A stretch of DNA of 16,837 nt from Chrysochromulina tobinii (taxonomy: Eukaryota; Haptophyta; Prymnesiales; Chrysochromulinaceae), in contig JWZX01002971.1 of NCBI GenBank assembly GCA_001275005.1, forward strand, positions 1 through 16,837. Reading direction: 5' to 3'. The translations under genes and the position numbers were made by a program. Each line of letters begins with the position of its first letter. Position 1 is the first letter of the stretch. The notes beneath the pieces were generated by a model that was not told the origin of the DNA, made no database searches, and worked only from the letters and a program-made list of their open reading frames with translations. Of the stretch, positions 16,652 through 16,837 are shown in pieces.

Positions 16652-16837
16652 GGAATTGTAATCCTAGCCCCCTCGAAATTCCATGACGTTGAAATTCCCA
16701 GTTTCCAACAAAAGTCGTGGAATCGGGAATTTGAGGCTCAAACTCGGAAACTGGGAATTGTAATCCTAGCCTTTCCATGACGTTGAAATTCCCAGTTTCC
16801 ATCAAAAGAGAAAAGTCATGGAATCGGGAATTTGAGG
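16652..16837. repeat. two copies of an 85-bp repeat with internal inverted arms
   Basis: Copy 1 (16652-16736) and copy 2 (16754-16837) share GGAATTGTAATCCTAGCC, CCATGACGTTGAAATTCCC, CAGTTTCC and GGAATCGGGAATTTGAGG, with small indels between them, and are joined by a 17-bp spacer. A 14-bp arm AATTCCCAGTTTCC (16693-16706) has its exact inverse complement at 16746-16759. Direct repeats with nested inverted arms and base composition unlike the genes suggest a MITE-like or satellite element. Copy 2 reaches the window edge, so more copies may follow. Confidence 0.75.

Larger units (their letters stand above)
16384..16837. other. 3' flank with palindrome and interspersed repeat
   Basis: There is no coding signal. 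The stretch just after the SH3BP5-like stop should hold its 3' UTR. It then contains a 24-bp perfect palindrome (16555-16578) and an AT-richer block of GGAATT/AATTCC-type repeats (16630-16837) that runs off the window. A minus-strand frame at 16560-16805 is made of the repeat and is not a gene. Confidence 0.6.

Overview
The window reads as nuclear DNA of a GC-rich unicellular eukaryote, most likely an alga with a red-lineage plastid such as a haptophyte or a GC-rich stramenopile. The evidence is eukaryotic gene families (a SWR1-type HIT-finger protein, an SH3BP5-like Rab-GEF, a telobox Myb, a kinase/ART ankyrin protein), two short introns in one gene, Ala/Pro/Gln-rich linkers, CGTG and CACTC tandem repeats, and one protein with a signal peptide followed by an MRGG motif of the kind seen on plastid-targeted proteins of these groups. 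The taxon is an inference from style, not from a marker gene.

Layout, left to right. 1-765: repeat-bearing flank with no confident gene. 766-1264 (+): ZNHIT1/SWC6-like SWR1 subunit with a degenerate zinc finger. 1265-2002: microsatellite-bearing spacer. 2003-3745 (+): Ala-rich coiled-coil protein whose frame stays open into a membrane-anchored alpha/beta hydrolase at 3746-4755. 5086-5913 (+): unknown protein with signal peptide and MRGG. 5993-7016 (+): KH domain plus C-terminal telobox Myb. 7319-8146 (-): secreted LRR protein. 8147-8729: spacer with three palindromic elements. 8730-14829 (-): a protein of about 1963 residues in three exons, UIM - PUB - two copies of an unrecognised domain - about 15 ankyrin repeats - coiled coil - SAM - Ser/Thr kinase - PARP-like ADP-ribosyltransferase. 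14830-14985: short divergent promoter with a central TATA element. 14986-16383 (+): SH3BP5-like coiled-coil protein. 16384-16837: palindrome and AT-richer interspersed repeat, cut by the window edge.

The outstanding item is the large minus-strand gene. Its ANK-SAM-ART order is that of tankyrase, but a complete non-RD protein kinase sits between SAM and ART, and ubiquitin/p97-type modules (UIM, PUB) are added at the N-terminus. It could join ubiquitin reading, phosphorylation and ADP-ribosylation in one chain. The KH-telobox protein and the SWR1 subunit with a mostly cysteine-less finger are secondary points of interest.

A technical pattern runs through the window. Four genes contain five frame breaks in conserved domains, and all five are repaired by ignoring a single base. 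This is either a systematic one-base insertion error in the assembly or a real +1 recoding phenomenon. It affects how every protein here should be read.
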